From contig CAYVAU010000001.1 of NCBI GenBank assembly GCA_964448445.1, positions 1 through 63,758 on the forward strand: a stretch of DNA of 63,758 nt, given 5' to 3'. Below the pieces are notes generated by a model. The model ran no database searches and was not told where the DNA came from. It saw nothing but the letters and a program-made list of their open reading frames with translations. Shown in pieces: positions 7,383-15,251 of this stretch. How positions within the stretch are numbered: position 1 is the first letter of the stretch; every line of letters starts with the position of its first letter. The stretch is from B73-G16 sp964448445 (lineage in GTDB: Bacteria; Desulfobacterota; B13-G15). The position numbers were made by a program, and so were the translations under genes.

Positions 7383-9009
7383 AGGGGGCTTTGTCCTCCT
7401 GCTTTTGGCGATCCTCTGTTGCGCTCCACCCAGAAGGCCAGTGGAGGTCCCGCGGCCCAAGGAAGAGCTGAGGCAGCAGCTCTCCCAATACCTTGAGGCC
7501 TATCGGGAGGGGAGGTTAAGGGAGGCCATTGAGGGGCTTGAGTCCCTGAGGCTCAAAAGGCCCGAGATTCCTCAGATGGAGGAGGGCCTTTATGTCCTCG
7601 CCTTGGCCCATTTCAAGCTCGGGCACTTCCGTGAAGCCGCCCAAAGGCTTGAGGAATTCCTCCAGCGCTACCCCCGATCCGTCCACTGCAGGGATGCCCT
7701 CCTTTATCTTGTGAGATCCCTAAGGGAGATGGGGAGGACCGAGGAGGCCCTTGAGCTTTCCAAGGGGCTTCTGCGCGAGGGCCTTCCCTTCGAGCAGAAG
7801 CTCGAGATCCTGTGGTTCCTTTCGCGGCAACTGCGGCAGAGGGATCCCCTGCAGGCCCTCCATTTTTACGATGCCCTGCTGCAGAGCGGTCAACCCGGGG
7901 CCAGGAGTGAGGCCCTCGGGCTCATAGCCGCCCTTGGGCCGGAGGAACTAGAAGAGGTTATGAGGCAGTGGAGGGGGAAGGACTTTGGGATCTACGCAAG
8001 CCTCGTCCTTGCCCGCGAGCAGATCCGCCGGGGCAACCTAAAGGAGGCAGAAGGGATCCTTCAAGAGGTACAGGAGGAGGCCGAGGGAAGGGGATTCGGG
8101 CAGTTGCTGGAGAGGGTGTGGCTTGAACTTGTGGAACGAAAAGGAAAGGAAGTGAAGGTGGGCCTCCTTTTGCCCCTTTCGGGCAGATATGCCCCAAAGG
8201 GCCGTTCGGTAATGAAGGGAGCCTTCTTGGCCGCTGGCATCTTTGGGCCAAGGCGCATGACCAAGGTCAGATTTCTCATAAGGGATACCGGGGGCACCGC
8301 CCAAAGAGTCCTTGAGGGGCTCGGGGATATGGAGGAGGTGGATGCGGTTATAGGTCCCCTCTCCCCGGAGGGAGCGAAGGTGGTGGGAACAAGAAAGGAC
8401 AAGCTCAAGGTCCTTTCGGGAAGGAAGGAGGTCGAAAGGGAGATCGAGGCCCTGCTGGAGGAGGCCGGGCGTGAGGGCATAGGCGAAATTGGCATCCTTT
8501 ATCCCTCGACCGCCGAGGGACGGGCAATGGCCCTGATGGTCCAGGAGTTGGCGAAGGAGCAAGGCCTTGAGGTTCCCCTCCTCAGGGCTTATAGGAAGGG
8601 GACGGTGGACTTTGGCCCGGTCCTTTCCGATCTTAAGGAATCGGAATCCCTTCCCGAGGCCCTCCTAGTTACAGAAGATGAGGAGGTCCTCTGCCTTGTG
8701 GCCTCACAACTTGCCTACCTGGACCTCGAGGTTGGCCTTCTGGGGTTAAGGGTTTCGGATCCCGAAAGGCTCCTTTCCCTGTGCGGGAGATACTTGCATG
8801 GGGCACTGATAAGTTGTCCCTTCTTCAGGAACAGCCAAAGGACGGAGGTAAGGGCCTTTGTGCGCGATTTCAGGGAAGTTTACCGATGCGATCCGGACCC
8901 CTTTGCCTTCATGGGTTTTAAGGCGATGCTTTCCATCCTCGAAGGCGAAACCTTCCCTTCCCCTTTCCTCCTCAAGGTGGTAAATGGGAGGCTCCGGGAG
9001 ATCCCTTGA
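7360..9009 (+). CDS. LppC/LpoA-like lipoprotein: TPR repeats plus periplasmic binding fold
   Basis: From ATG 7360 the product is about 549 residues and starts with a lipoprotein signal (positive MSWKRGLKGG, a Leu-rich core, then LCCAP as lipobox). An in-frame ATG at 7327 would put ten residues before that signal and is less likely. Residues about 30-255 are helical TPR-like repeats; from about 265 (VKVGLLLPLSGRYAPKG) the chain has a type-1 periplasmic binding fold, as in LpoA, the activator of penicillin-binding protein 1A. An outer-membrane lipoprotein acting on peptidoglycan synthases is the likely role. Generic ABC-type ligand binding is the alternative. Confidence 0.75.
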   Translation: MSWKRGLKGGFVLLLLAILCCAPPRRPVEVPRPKEELRQQLSQYLEAYREGRLREAIEGLESLRLKRPEIPQMEEGLYVLALAHFKLGHFREAAQRLEEFLQRYPRSVHCRDALLYLVRSLREMGRTEEALELSKGLLREGLPFEQKLEILWFLSRQLRQRDPLQALHFYDALLQSGQPGARSEALGLIAALGPEELEEVMRQWRGKDFGIYASLVLAREQIRRGNLKEAEGILQEVQEEAEGRGFGQLLERVWLELVERKGKEVKVGLLLPLSGRYAPKGRSVMKGAFLAAGIFGPRRMTKVRFLIRDTGGTAQRVLEGLGDMEEVDAVIGPLSPEGAKVVGTRKDKLKVLSGRKEVEREIEALLEEAGREGIGEIGILYPSTAEGRAMALMVQELAKEQGLEVPLLRAYRKGTVDFGPVLSDLKESESLPEALLVTEDEEVLCLVASQLAYLDLEVGLLGLRVSDPERLLSLCGRYLHGALISCPFFRNSQRTEVRAFVRDFREVYRCDPDPFAFMGFKAMLSILEGETFPSPFLLKVVNGRLREIP

Positions 9010-9670
9010 CCTGTCCCCTTATAGGTCCCTTCAGGAGCAACTCGCCAAGGAGGTGAAGATAGAACCCCTCCTTGAGGAGCCCGACAGGGTAGGGGGTGCG
9101 GATGTGGGTTATGCAGGGGGGTTTGGGATAGCGGCCATCTGCGTGATGAGCTGGCCGGAACTCGAGCCCCTTGAAGACGAGGTCATCGTCGATAAGGTCA
9201 GTTTTCCTTACATCCCAGGCTTTTTGTCCTTCAGGGAGGTTCCCCTTCTCAAGGAGGCTTTTGGTTCCTTGCGGTGTGTTCCCGATATCCTCTTTGTCGA
9301 TGGCCAGGGCATCGCCCATCCGAGGGGACTGGGCCTTGCGAGCCACCTCGGGGTGGTCCTCGGGATAAGGACCATAGGCTGCGCCAAGAAGGTCCTGGTG
9401 GGTGAAGCCCGAGACCCGGGACCCCGAAGGGGGGCCTTTTCTCCCCTGTACTACAGGGGGAGGATCGTCGGGGCCCTTCTCAGGACCAAGGAGGGGGTCA
9501 AGCCGGTTTGCATCTCCCCGGGTCACGGCATTGACCTTGAGGGGAGCATAAGGATGGTGATGGGTGCCACCAAAGGTTTCAGGCTTCCGGAGCCGATCCG
9601 TCGTGCCCATCACCTGACCCGAATCGGGAGACTTCGGCTTTTGAAGGGAGGAGGGCCAAGCCGAGGCTGA
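8984..9670 (+). CDS. nfi: Endonuclease V (deoxyinosine 3' endonuclease)
   Basis: Repairs deaminated adenine by nicking one base 3' of deoxyinosine. The three acidic catalytic stations are visible: the Asp in GGADVGY, the Glu in YIPGFLSFRE and the Asp in VDGQGIAHPR. The GCAKK and LPEPIRRAHHL motifs complete the family. Length 228 residues. It overlaps the preceding lipoprotein gene by 26 nt, and its 3' end overlaps the convergent MFS gene by 92 nt. The last 15 or so residues (after HHLTR) are probably outside the conserved fold. Confidence 0.93.
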   Translation: MGGSGRSLDLSPYRSLQEQLAKEVKIEPLLEEPDRVGGADVGYAGGFGIAAICVMSWPELEPLEDEVIVDKVSFPYIPGFLSFREVPLLKEAFGSLRCVPDILFVDGQGIAHPRGLGLASHLGVVLGIRTIGCAKKVLVGEARDPGPRRGAFSPLYYRGRIVGALLRTKEGVKPVCISPGHGIDLEGSIRMVMGATKGFRLPEPIRRAHHLTRIGRLRLLKGGGPSRG

Positions 9671-10178
9671 ACCCTATGAGGATAAAGAGGGAGGAGAGGA
9701 GAAAGGTCTTCCTGAATCCCAGACAATCCGAAAGCACCCCTCCTGTCACCGGTCCGATGATCCATCCCAGGTTCCAGGCCGTATTGTAAATCCCGAGGGC
9801 CGTTCCTCTCTTTTCCGGAGGCACAAGGTCGGCTATCAAGGCATTGGCTGAGGTTCCCAAGCCCCCCCATGCCGATCCCTCAAGCAACATGATAAAGAGC
9901 AGGTCCTTTGGGTTTCTTGCCAGGGCAAATCCCGCAAAGACCGCCGAGAACAGGGTCATGGAGGCCAAAAGCAGGGGTTTCCTTCCCCACTTGTCTCCGA
10001 GTTTCCCCAAGAGGGGGGAAGTTATGGCCCCCGCAAGGGCACCGAAGGTGTAGAGGAGTCCGATCTGGCTCTTGGTGGCACCGAGCTCGGCCATGTAGAG
10101 GGAAAGGACGGTGTAGACGATCCCCGAGCAGACCAAAAGGGGAAAAATGGCGATGCAGACCAGAAAGACACTCCTCAT
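9579..10178 (-). CDS. Half-length MFS transporter (six-helix N-terminal half only)
   Basis: Starts at ATG 10178 behind the strong site AAGGAGG; an ATG at 10205 adds nine residues without such a site. About 199 residues contain six hydrophobic segments and the MFS loop motif GKLGDKWGRKP between helices 2 and 3. Full MFS carriers have 12 helices and about 400 residues, so the second half is missing. The C-terminal tail (from about SKAEVSRFG) is read from the complement of the endonuclease V gene. This looks like a deletion that joined the gene to the nfi 3' end. It may be a non-functional remnant or, less likely, a half-transporter. Confidence 0.7.
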   Translation of the reverse strand: MRSVFLVCIAIFPLLVCSGIVYTVLSLYMAELGATKSQIGLLYTFGALAGAITSPLLGKLGDKWGRKPLLLASMTLFSAVFAGFALARNPKDLLFIMLLEGSAWGGLGTSANALIADLVPPEKRGTALGIYNTAWNLGWIIGPVTGGVLSDCLGFRKTFLLSSLFILIGFSLGLALLPSKAEVSRFGSGDGHDGSAPEA

Positions 10179-10191
10179 GTCCGCCTCCTTT

Positions 10192-10219
10192 TTGACAATG
10201 TCCATCCCTTGGTTATAGT
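10192..10219 (+). promoter_or_regulatory. Strong sigma70-type promoter of the dodecin gene
   Basis: A perfect TTGACA (10192-10197) and TATAGT (10214-10219) are separated by 16 bp and lie just upstream of dodecin. A good ribosome binding site (AGGAGG) follows before the ATG at 10250. The expected leader is about 24 nt. Confidence 0.6.
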
Positions 10220-10249
10220 TGATGCAAAACCCCCTCAGGAGGTGTCGCC

Positions 10250-10462
10250 ATGTCAGAGGGAAGGGTTGCGAGGGTGACCCATATTATAGCCGGATCCCCC
10301 AAAAGCTTTGAGGATGCCATTCAAGTGGGCTTCAAAAGGGCTATAAAGACGCTGAGGGGCATAACGGGCCTGAGGATCCAGGAGCTGCGCGTGGCCGTCA
10401 AGGACGACAAAATCGCCGAGTATCGGGTCAAGATGGAGGTCATCTTCGTCCTGGAGGATTAG
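10250..10462 (+). CDS. Dodecin (flavin-binding storage protein)
   Basis: A 70-residue dodecin, a protein that assembles into a hollow dodecamer binding flavin or coenzyme A. Its characteristic blocks are VTHIIAGSPKSFEDAI, LRGITGLRIQELRVAV and the C-terminal YRVKMEVIFVLE. It has its own strong promoter and ribosome binding site, so it is probably well expressed as a single gene. Its last 23 nt overlap the end of the convergent thioesterase gene. Confidence 0.93.
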   Translation: MSEGRVARVTHIIAGSPKSFEDAIQVGFKRAIKTLRGITGLRIQELRVAVKDDKIAEYRVKMEVIFVLED

Positions 10463-10868
10463 GGGGGTCCTCCCTCCCCACCACCATCATCGTGCCCTTG
10501 CCCTCGGCGGCAACTGTGCCGTCCTCGAACAGTGCAAGGGTCTTAATGAATAGGAGGCCCTTTCTCTTCCCTTCCAATTCCCCCCGGAAGGTGAGCCTCG
10601 ATCCCACCGGTACGGGCCGGCGGTAGCGGACCTCAAGTCTGGCCGTCAGGGCCTTATAGCCGAAATAGCGGGAGGTCCAGCCTAGCAGTTCGTCAAAGAG
10701 CAGGCTGATCACCCCCCCATGCAGATACTTGTTCCAACCCCGGAAGGCCCCATCGGCCTCGAAGTCAAACATCGCTCCCTTCTCCCACCTTTGGACCCGG
10801 ATCTTCAGCCCCCTCGGGTTCTCCGATCCACAGACAAAGCACGTGCCGTCCTTTTCCAATCCTTCCAT
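10440..10868 (-). CDS. PaaI-family hotdog thioesterase
   Basis: A 142-residue hotdog-fold acyl-CoA thioesterase. The N-terminus holds the family pattern CFVCGSENPRGL, and HGGVISLLFDELLGW carries the conserved HGG and acidic residue of the active site. The start is ATG 10868 behind GGAGGAG. It lies 64 nt inside the end of the TIM-barrel gene, so translation is probably coupled. The natural acyl-CoA is unknown. Confidence 0.88.
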   Translation of the reverse strand: MEGLEKDGTCFVCGSENPRGLKIRVQRWEKGAMFDFEADGAFRGWNKYLHGGVISLLFDELLGWTSRYFGYKALTARLEVRYRRPVPVGSRLTFRGELEGKRKGLLFIKTLALFEDGTVAAEGKGTMMVVGREDPPNPPGRR

Positions 10869-11629
10869 CCGATCTCCTCCAGAAGTCCCTGAAGGACGCA
10901 GAACCCCTTCAGGACCTTATCCTCTTGATGGATCTCAAGGGTCAAGAGGAGGTCACCCTCGGGGAGCTTCTCCAGAATGGAGCGAAAATCCAAGATGCCC
11001 TCGTCTGGGGGCAGGTGTTCGTCCGTGAACCCGTGGTTGTTGTGGATATGGACCTCTGTAAGGGAATCCCTCATGGAACTGATCCATTCTTCCAGAGAAG
11101 CCGAGCTGTACAGGAGTTGGTGGGCTGGATCGAAGCAGAAGCCCACCCTTCCTTGCGTCCCCGACAGGAGCTCGTGCAGGACCTCTGGGGTGTCATCGAA
11201 GACGTTCTCCAAAGATACCCTGAGTCCCATCTGGTGGGCCTTCTCGAAGACCTGCAGCCACAGTTCCTTCGCCCTCTCCATCCACAGATCCAGGTATTCC
11301 CTGTGGACCATCGGTATGTAGCCGGGATGAAAGACGATGTTTAAGGGTTCCAGGATTTCGGACACCCTCAGGGTATCCAGGAATCTTCCGAGGGTTACCC
11401 TCCTCACCTCGGGGTCCATAGCCCCCGGAGAGAGGTCCGTGTAAGGACCGTGGATCGAACAGGTGAGATCTGCTTCCTCAAGGGCCTTCTTTAAGCGGTT
11501 CAGTTCCTCGGGGGTCACGTCCTTCAGGGCTTGGGCATCGAAATATATTTCGGGACAGAGTCCCAGCGACATGACCTCCCCGAGCCTTTCCTTTAGGATC
11601 ACATAGGGTATCGCAAAATGTACCCTCAT
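10805..11629 (-). CDS. Sugar phosphate isomerase/epimerase (AP endonuclease 2-like TIM barrel)
   Basis: A 274-residue xylose-isomerase-like TIM barrel. Supporting features are SIHGPYTDLSPG, VFHPGYIP, SLENVFDD, GFCFDPAH, VHIHNNHG and LLTLEIH, which place metal-binding His, Glu and Asp residues at strand ends. The substrate is unknown. It overlaps the K+ channel gene upstream by 4 nt (ATGA) and the thioesterase downstream by 64 nt. Residues after about 255 are probably a tail not needed for the barrel. Confidence 0.82.
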   Translation of the reverse strand: MRVHFAIPYVILKERLGEVMSLGLCPEIYFDAQALKDVTPEELNRLKKALEEADLTCSIHGPYTDLSPGAMDPEVRRVTLGRFLDTLRVSEILEPLNIVFHPGYIPMVHREYLDLWMERAKELWLQVFEKAHQMGLRVSLENVFDDTPEVLHELLSGTQGRVGFCFDPAHQLLYSSASLEEWISSMRDSLTEVHIHNNHGFTDEHLPPDEGILDFRSILEKLPEGDLLLTLEIHQEDKVLKGFCVLQGLLEEIGWKDWKRTARALSVDRRTRGG

Positions 11630-12648
11630 TGGACTTCCGAGAACTTCACGGCCCTTTCCAGTTCCTGTAAACCCTCCCTCTCACCGAGCACGATCAGCAC
11701 ATCCCCTTTTTCTATGACCATCTCGGGCGAGGGGTTGTAAAAGGCCTCACCGGTTGCCTTCCTCACGGCCACAACGATCGCCCCGAACTTCTCCCTAAGG
11801 CCCGATTCCTTAAGGGGCCTTCCCGAAAACAGCCTGTCGTCCTCAACCTTTACCTCCTCCATCCTCAACTGCAGGTGGCGCTTCTGCACGGCGAGGTCGA
11901 TGAAATCCACCACGTGGGGCCTGATGAGGGCATTGGCAATCCTCTGGGCCCCCATGAGGTAGGGGGAGACCACGCGGTTTGATCCCGCGGCCAGAAGGTT
12001 CCTTTCGGCCCCTGGGCTTTCGGCCCTCGTGATGATGAAGATGTGGGGATTGAGGTGACGGGCAGAGAGGGTGATGAAGAGGTTATCGGCATCTGAGCCC
12101 ACCGCTGCCACAAGGGCCCTTGCCCGTTCGATTCCGGCCCTCTTCAGGGTCTCATCCTCAGTGGCATCTCCCTCCACAAACAGGTAATCGGTCCCTTCGG
12201 CATCCTTCAGGGCCTCGGGGTCCTTTTCCACGATCACAAAGGGGACCCCTTCCTCCTTCAGGTCTTCGGCCACCGCCCTGCCGATCCTGCCGAAGCCGCA
12301 GAGGATGACGTGATCCTTGAGCCTCCTTATCCTGCTTTCCACCCTCCTTCTGCCAAGATACTCCCTAATCTGGCCTGCCATCAAGGCCTGTACGAAGGTC
12401 GTAGCTATGTAAAAGAAAACGCCGACGCTTACGGAAAGCAACACCATCGTGAAGATCCGCCCCGGCCGCGAGAGCCCGAAGACCTCCCCGTAGCCCGTAG
12501 TGGTTATGCTTATCACGGTCATATAAAGGGCCTGAAAGAAGGTGTAATCCTCAAGGAGCATGTACCCACTCACCCCTGCCCATAGGATCGCCTGAGAGAG
12601 CACAAAGGCCAAAAGCAATTGCCTCAGGAGGTCATCCCTTTGCCTCAA
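11626..12648 (-). CDS. Potassium channel with RCK (TrkA-N/TrkA-C) domains
   Basis: A two-helix K+ channel of the MthK/Kch type, 340 residues. Helix 1 spans about 9-31, the selectivity filter is TTTGYGE, and helix 2 follows (FTMVLLSVSVGVFFYIATTF). The cytoplasmic RCK domain begins with VILCGFGRIGRAVAEDL, a Rossmann GxGxxG nucleotide site, and TrkA-C occupies about residues 255-340. It lies downstream of rpoS, overlapping its stop by 4 nt. Confidence 0.92.
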   Translation of the reverse strand: MRQRDDLLRQLLLAFVLSQAILWAGVSGYMLLEDYTFFQALYMTVISITTTGYGEVFGLSRPGRIFTMVLLSVSVGVFFYIATTFVQALMAGQIREYLGRRRVESRIRRLKDHVILCGFGRIGRAVAEDLKEEGVPFVIVEKDPEALKDAEGTDYLFVEGDATEDETLKRAGIERARALVAAVGSDADNLFITLSARHLNPHIFIITRAESPGAERNLLAAGSNRVVSPYLMGAQRIANALIRPHVVDFIDLAVQKRHLQLRMEEVKVEDDRLFSGRPLKESGLREKFGAIVVAVRKATGEAFYNPSPEMVIEKGDVLIVLGEREGLQELERAVKFSEVQ

Positions 12649-13622
12649 TTCCGCCGCCTCTTCTTCGGCCTTATCTCCTCAAAGAGGATGAGGTCCTTGG
12701 TCCGTATCAAGGACCTCAGACGCTCCAAGGCCTCCAGTTCGATCTGCCTTATCCTCTCCCTCGTCACCCCGTATATTTTGCCTATGGCCTCAAGGGTCCT
12801 GGGTTCACCGTCCTTCAAGCCAAACCGTAGTTCTATCACACGGCGCTGCTGGGGTGAGAGGACCTTGAGCCAGGAATGGAGCAATTTCACCAGCTCTAAG
12901 TGTTCGGTGAGGGAGAAGGGGCTCCTGGTCTCGGACCGCAGGGTGTCCTTGAGGGAGAAGCCCTCCCCCTCCTCTTGGGCGAAAGGGGCCTCAATGGAAC
13001 TCACCTTCAGGACCGCCTGCATGAGCCTCTGCACCTCCTCGGTGCCCATGCCCGTTTCTTGGGCGACCTCCTGGAGGGTGGGTTCCCTCTGCAGCTTCTG
13101 GCTCAGGTTCCTTATGACCTTTATGAGTCGCCTGAGGTCTCCTGAGACGTGACTCGGGAGCCTCACGGCCTTGCTCTGGTTGACGATGGCCCTCTCCATG
13201 GCCTGGCGGATCCAGAGGGTCGCATAGGTCGAAAACCGACATCCCTTATCGGGATCGAACTTCTCCACCGCCTTTATGAGGCCGATGTTTCCCTCCTCGA
13301 TGAGGTCAAGCAGCGGCAGCCCCTGCCCCACATACCTTTTGGCGATGTTGAGCACAAGGCGCAGGTTCCCCTCGATCATCTTGCGCCTCGCTTCTTCATC
13401 TCCCTTGGCAGCCCTGCGGGCGAGTTCCCTCTCCTCTTCAGGGGTGAGAAGAGGGTGCTTGCGGACCTGCTCCAGGTAGAGCTTCAGGATGAAGTCATCG
13501 TCCCGAGGAACCTCATCGGATTCAGCGGCTTCGGTCCCTTGCGTATCTCGAAATGGAGGTGTGCCCCCTTCGCGTTTCCCGACCTTCCCACCTTCGCTAT
13601 TATCTCTCCCCTTTCTACCCAC
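12645..13622 (-). CDS. rpoS: RNA polymerase sigma factor, RpoS-like
   Basis: Sigma70-family factor, 325 residues. Region 1.2 (LYLEQVRKHPLLTPEEERELA) is followed by region 2 with LIEEGNIGLIKAVEKFD and RFSTYATLWIRQAM, region 3 (EPTLQEVAQETGM), and region 4 ending in the helix-turn-helix VTRERIRQIELEALERLR. It is shorter than RpoD and follows nlpD with pcm close by, as in proteobacterial rpoS loci. The GTG start at 13622 has a strong AAAGGAGGG site 4 nt upstream, inside the nlpD coding sequence, so the overlap is 139 nt. No other good start lies before region 1.2. The first 40 residues are low-complexity. Confidence 0.88.
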   Translation of the reverse strand: MGRKGRDNSEGGKVGKREGGTPPFRDTQGTEAAESDEVPRDDDFILKLYLEQVRKHPLLTPEEERELARRAAKGDEEARRKMIEGNLRLVLNIAKRYVGQGLPLLDLIEEGNIGLIKAVEKFDPDKGCRFSTYATLWIRQAMERAIVNQSKAVRLPSHVSGDLRRLIKVIRNLSQKLQREPTLQEVAQETGMGTEEVQRLMQAVLKVSSIEAPFAQEEGEGFSLKDTLRSETRSPFSLTEHLELVKLLHSWLKVLSPQQRRVIELRFGLKDGEPRTLEAIGKIYGVTRERIRQIELEALERLRSLIRTKDLILFEEIRPKKRRRN

Positions 13623-14155
13623 TGTCCCTCCTTTACGAGGTTTATGAGGTTGTGGGCGTAAATGGTGTAATAGCCTCCCCGATGCTCCAGGATGATCACC
13701 TTACCGTATCCGCGCAGCTCCCCGCTGTATGCCACCCTGCCTGAGGCTGCAGCCCTTATGGGTGTCCCAAGGGGGGCGGAAATGTCGATCCCGTCATGGC
13801 GCCTTTGGGAATCGGAGGAAAACCCCCGGGTTATCCTCCCTTTAAGGGGCCATGAGAACTCGGGGGCCTTCTGCTTCCCCTTCCTTTCGGGTGTGAGGTC
13901 CTCAAGGGGGATCTTCACCCGCAGGACCCTTTTGGCCCCGGGGATGAAGATCTTTTGGCCGACCCGGATCCTTGATGGGTCCCTTATGCCGTTGATCCTG
14001 GCCACATATTCCATATCCACCCCGTAGGTCTTACAGATCCTCCACAGGGTTTCACGGGGTTTGACCACGTGATAAACACCTCCTTTCACCCTTATGGGCT
14101 TTGGAGCACAGCAAAAAAGCAGCAAGCCCAAGAGGGCCAAGGCCAAAGGCCTCAT
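13484..14155 (-). CDS. nlpD: NlpD-like lipoprotein: LysM plus M23 peptidase domain
   Basis: A 223-residue envelope protein. It opens with a lipoprotein signal (LALALLGLLLFCCAP), then a LysM peptidoglycan-binding repeat (YHVVKPRETLWRICKTYGV to GQKIFIPG). The C-terminal M23 LytM domain keeps the metal-ligand pattern RHDGIDISAP and HLHFEIRKG, so it could be an active endopeptidase; many NlpD proteins are degenerate activators. ATG 14155 overlaps the TIGR00725 stop by 4 nt. The gene contains the rpoS start and ribosome binding site. Confidence 0.9.
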   Translation of the reverse strand: MRPLALALLGLLLFCCAPKPIRVKGGVYHVVKPRETLWRICKTYGVDMEYVARINGIRDPSRIRVGQKIFIPGAKRVLRVKIPLEDLTPERKGKQKAPEFSWPLKGRITRGFSSDSQRRHDGIDISAPLGTPIRAAASGRVAYSGELRGYGKVIILEHRGGYYTIYAHNLINLVKEGQWVERGEIIAKVGRSGNAKGAHLHFEIRKGPKPLNPMRFLGTMTSS

Positions 14156-14613
14156 CTCCCTCCTAAAAGTTCCAGCAGCACCCTGACCGCCTCCTGGGGT
14201 TCTTTCGCCTCGATCAGGGAACCGTCGGGGGAGAAGCTCCGCAGTGACACCACCGGTTTTCCCACCTTCAGGGCTATGGCGATCTCAGAAAGGGTCCCCC
14301 ATCCCCCGGACACGGCAATGAGGCCCTCGGAGGTGTGAACAATTATGACGTTTCTGGCCTCACCCATCCCCGTGGCAATGGCTATGTCCACCCAGGGATT
14401 GGCATCCTGGACCCTGCCAGACGGCAATATCCCCACCGTTAGTCCTCCCACCTCCTTTGCCCCCCGACAGGCCGCTTCCATCACCCCTCCGAGGCCCCCG
14501 CAGACCAGGACGTGTCCGCGCCTGCCGATTTCCCTCCCTACCTCCCTGGCCAACTCGTAAATTTCCGGGGAGCAACTCCCCGCCCCTATCACCCCTATCT
14601 GCCTCCTTGCCAT
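14152..14613 (-). CDS. TIGR00725 family Rossmann nucleotide-binding protein (LOG-like)
   Basis: A 153-residue protein with the SLOG/Rossmann pattern of TIGR00725: GVIGAGSCSPEIYELA at the N-terminus, LVCGGLGGVMEAACRGA, and AVSGGWGTLSEIAIALK. Relatives include LOG phosphoribohydrolases, but the catalytic pattern PGGxGTxxE is here SGGWGTLSE, so activity is uncertain. It sits between pcm and nlpD with overlaps of 19 and 4 nt, within the rpoS unit. Confidence 0.85.
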   Translation of the reverse strand: MARRQIGVIGAGSCSPEIYELAREVGREIGRRGHVLVCGGLGGVMEAACRGAKEVGGLTVGILPSGRVQDANPWVDIAIATGMGEARNVIIVHTSEGLIAVSGGWGTLSEIAIALKVGKPVVSLRSFSPDGSLIEAKEPQEAVRVLLELLGGR

Positions 14614-15251
14614 CCTTCCTCCCCCAGGAGTTTGACGAACTTGCAGGGACCGAGGTCCTCCTGCCGGATGGAGTCCCCAAGGCGGGTGATTCTCAGAAGC
14701 CTCTGTTCCCCTTCCCTGCCGATGGGCAGCACAATCTTCCCCCCCACTGCAAGCTGATCGAGGAGGGCAGGGGGGATCCTCGGCGCATAGGCGGTGACCA
14801 GGATCCTGTCAAAGGGGGCCTCCTCGGGCCAACCCCTGCTGCCGTCTCCTACCCTGATCAGGACCCAGCCGTAGCCGAGGCGATCCAAGAGCTTCCTGGC
14901 CCTTCGGGCCAGCTCGGGGATCCTCTCGATGGAGAAGACCCTCTGGGAGAGCTCGGCGAGGATGGCGGTCTGATAGCCCGAACCGGTCCCCACCTCCAGG
15001 ATCTTCTCCCCTCCCCGAAGCTCCAAGGCCTCGGTCATAAGGGCCACGGTGTAGGGCTGGGAGATCGTCTGGCCGAAGCCAATGGGGAGGGGGGCATCAA
15101 GATAGGCCTTGTGCCTCAGGACCTCTGGGACAAACAGGTGCCTGGGGACCCTGGTCATCGCCTCGATCACCCTGGGATCGCGGATGCCCCTTGAAAGGAG
15201 TTGTTCCTGCACCATCCGCCTGAGGGATCTGGACATCAGTTCCCTTTCCAT
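14595..15251 (-). CDS. pcm: Protein-L-isoaspartate O-methyltransferase
   Basis: Repairs L-isoaspartyl residues using S-adenosylmethionine. VLRHKAYLDAPLPIGFGQT holds the PIGxGQT substrate segment, ISQPYTVALMTEAL follows, and the SAM site is ILEVGTGSGYQTAILAEL. Length 218 residues. It lies downstream of mutS with a 16-nt overlap and upstream of the TIGR00725 gene. The pcm-(x)-nlpD-rpoS order recalls the proteobacterial surE-pcm-nlpD-rpoS cluster, although surE is not here. Confidence 0.95.
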   Translation of the reverse strand: MERELMSRSLRRMVQEQLLSRGIRDPRVIEAMTRVPRHLFVPEVLRHKAYLDAPLPIGFGQTISQPYTVALMTEALELRGGEKILEVGTGSGYQTAILAELSQRVFSIERIPELARRARKLLDRLGYGWVLIRVGDGSRGWPEEAPFDRILVTAYAPRIPPALLDQLAVGGKIVLPIGREGEQRLLRITRLGDSIRQEDLGPCKFVKLLGEEGWQGGR

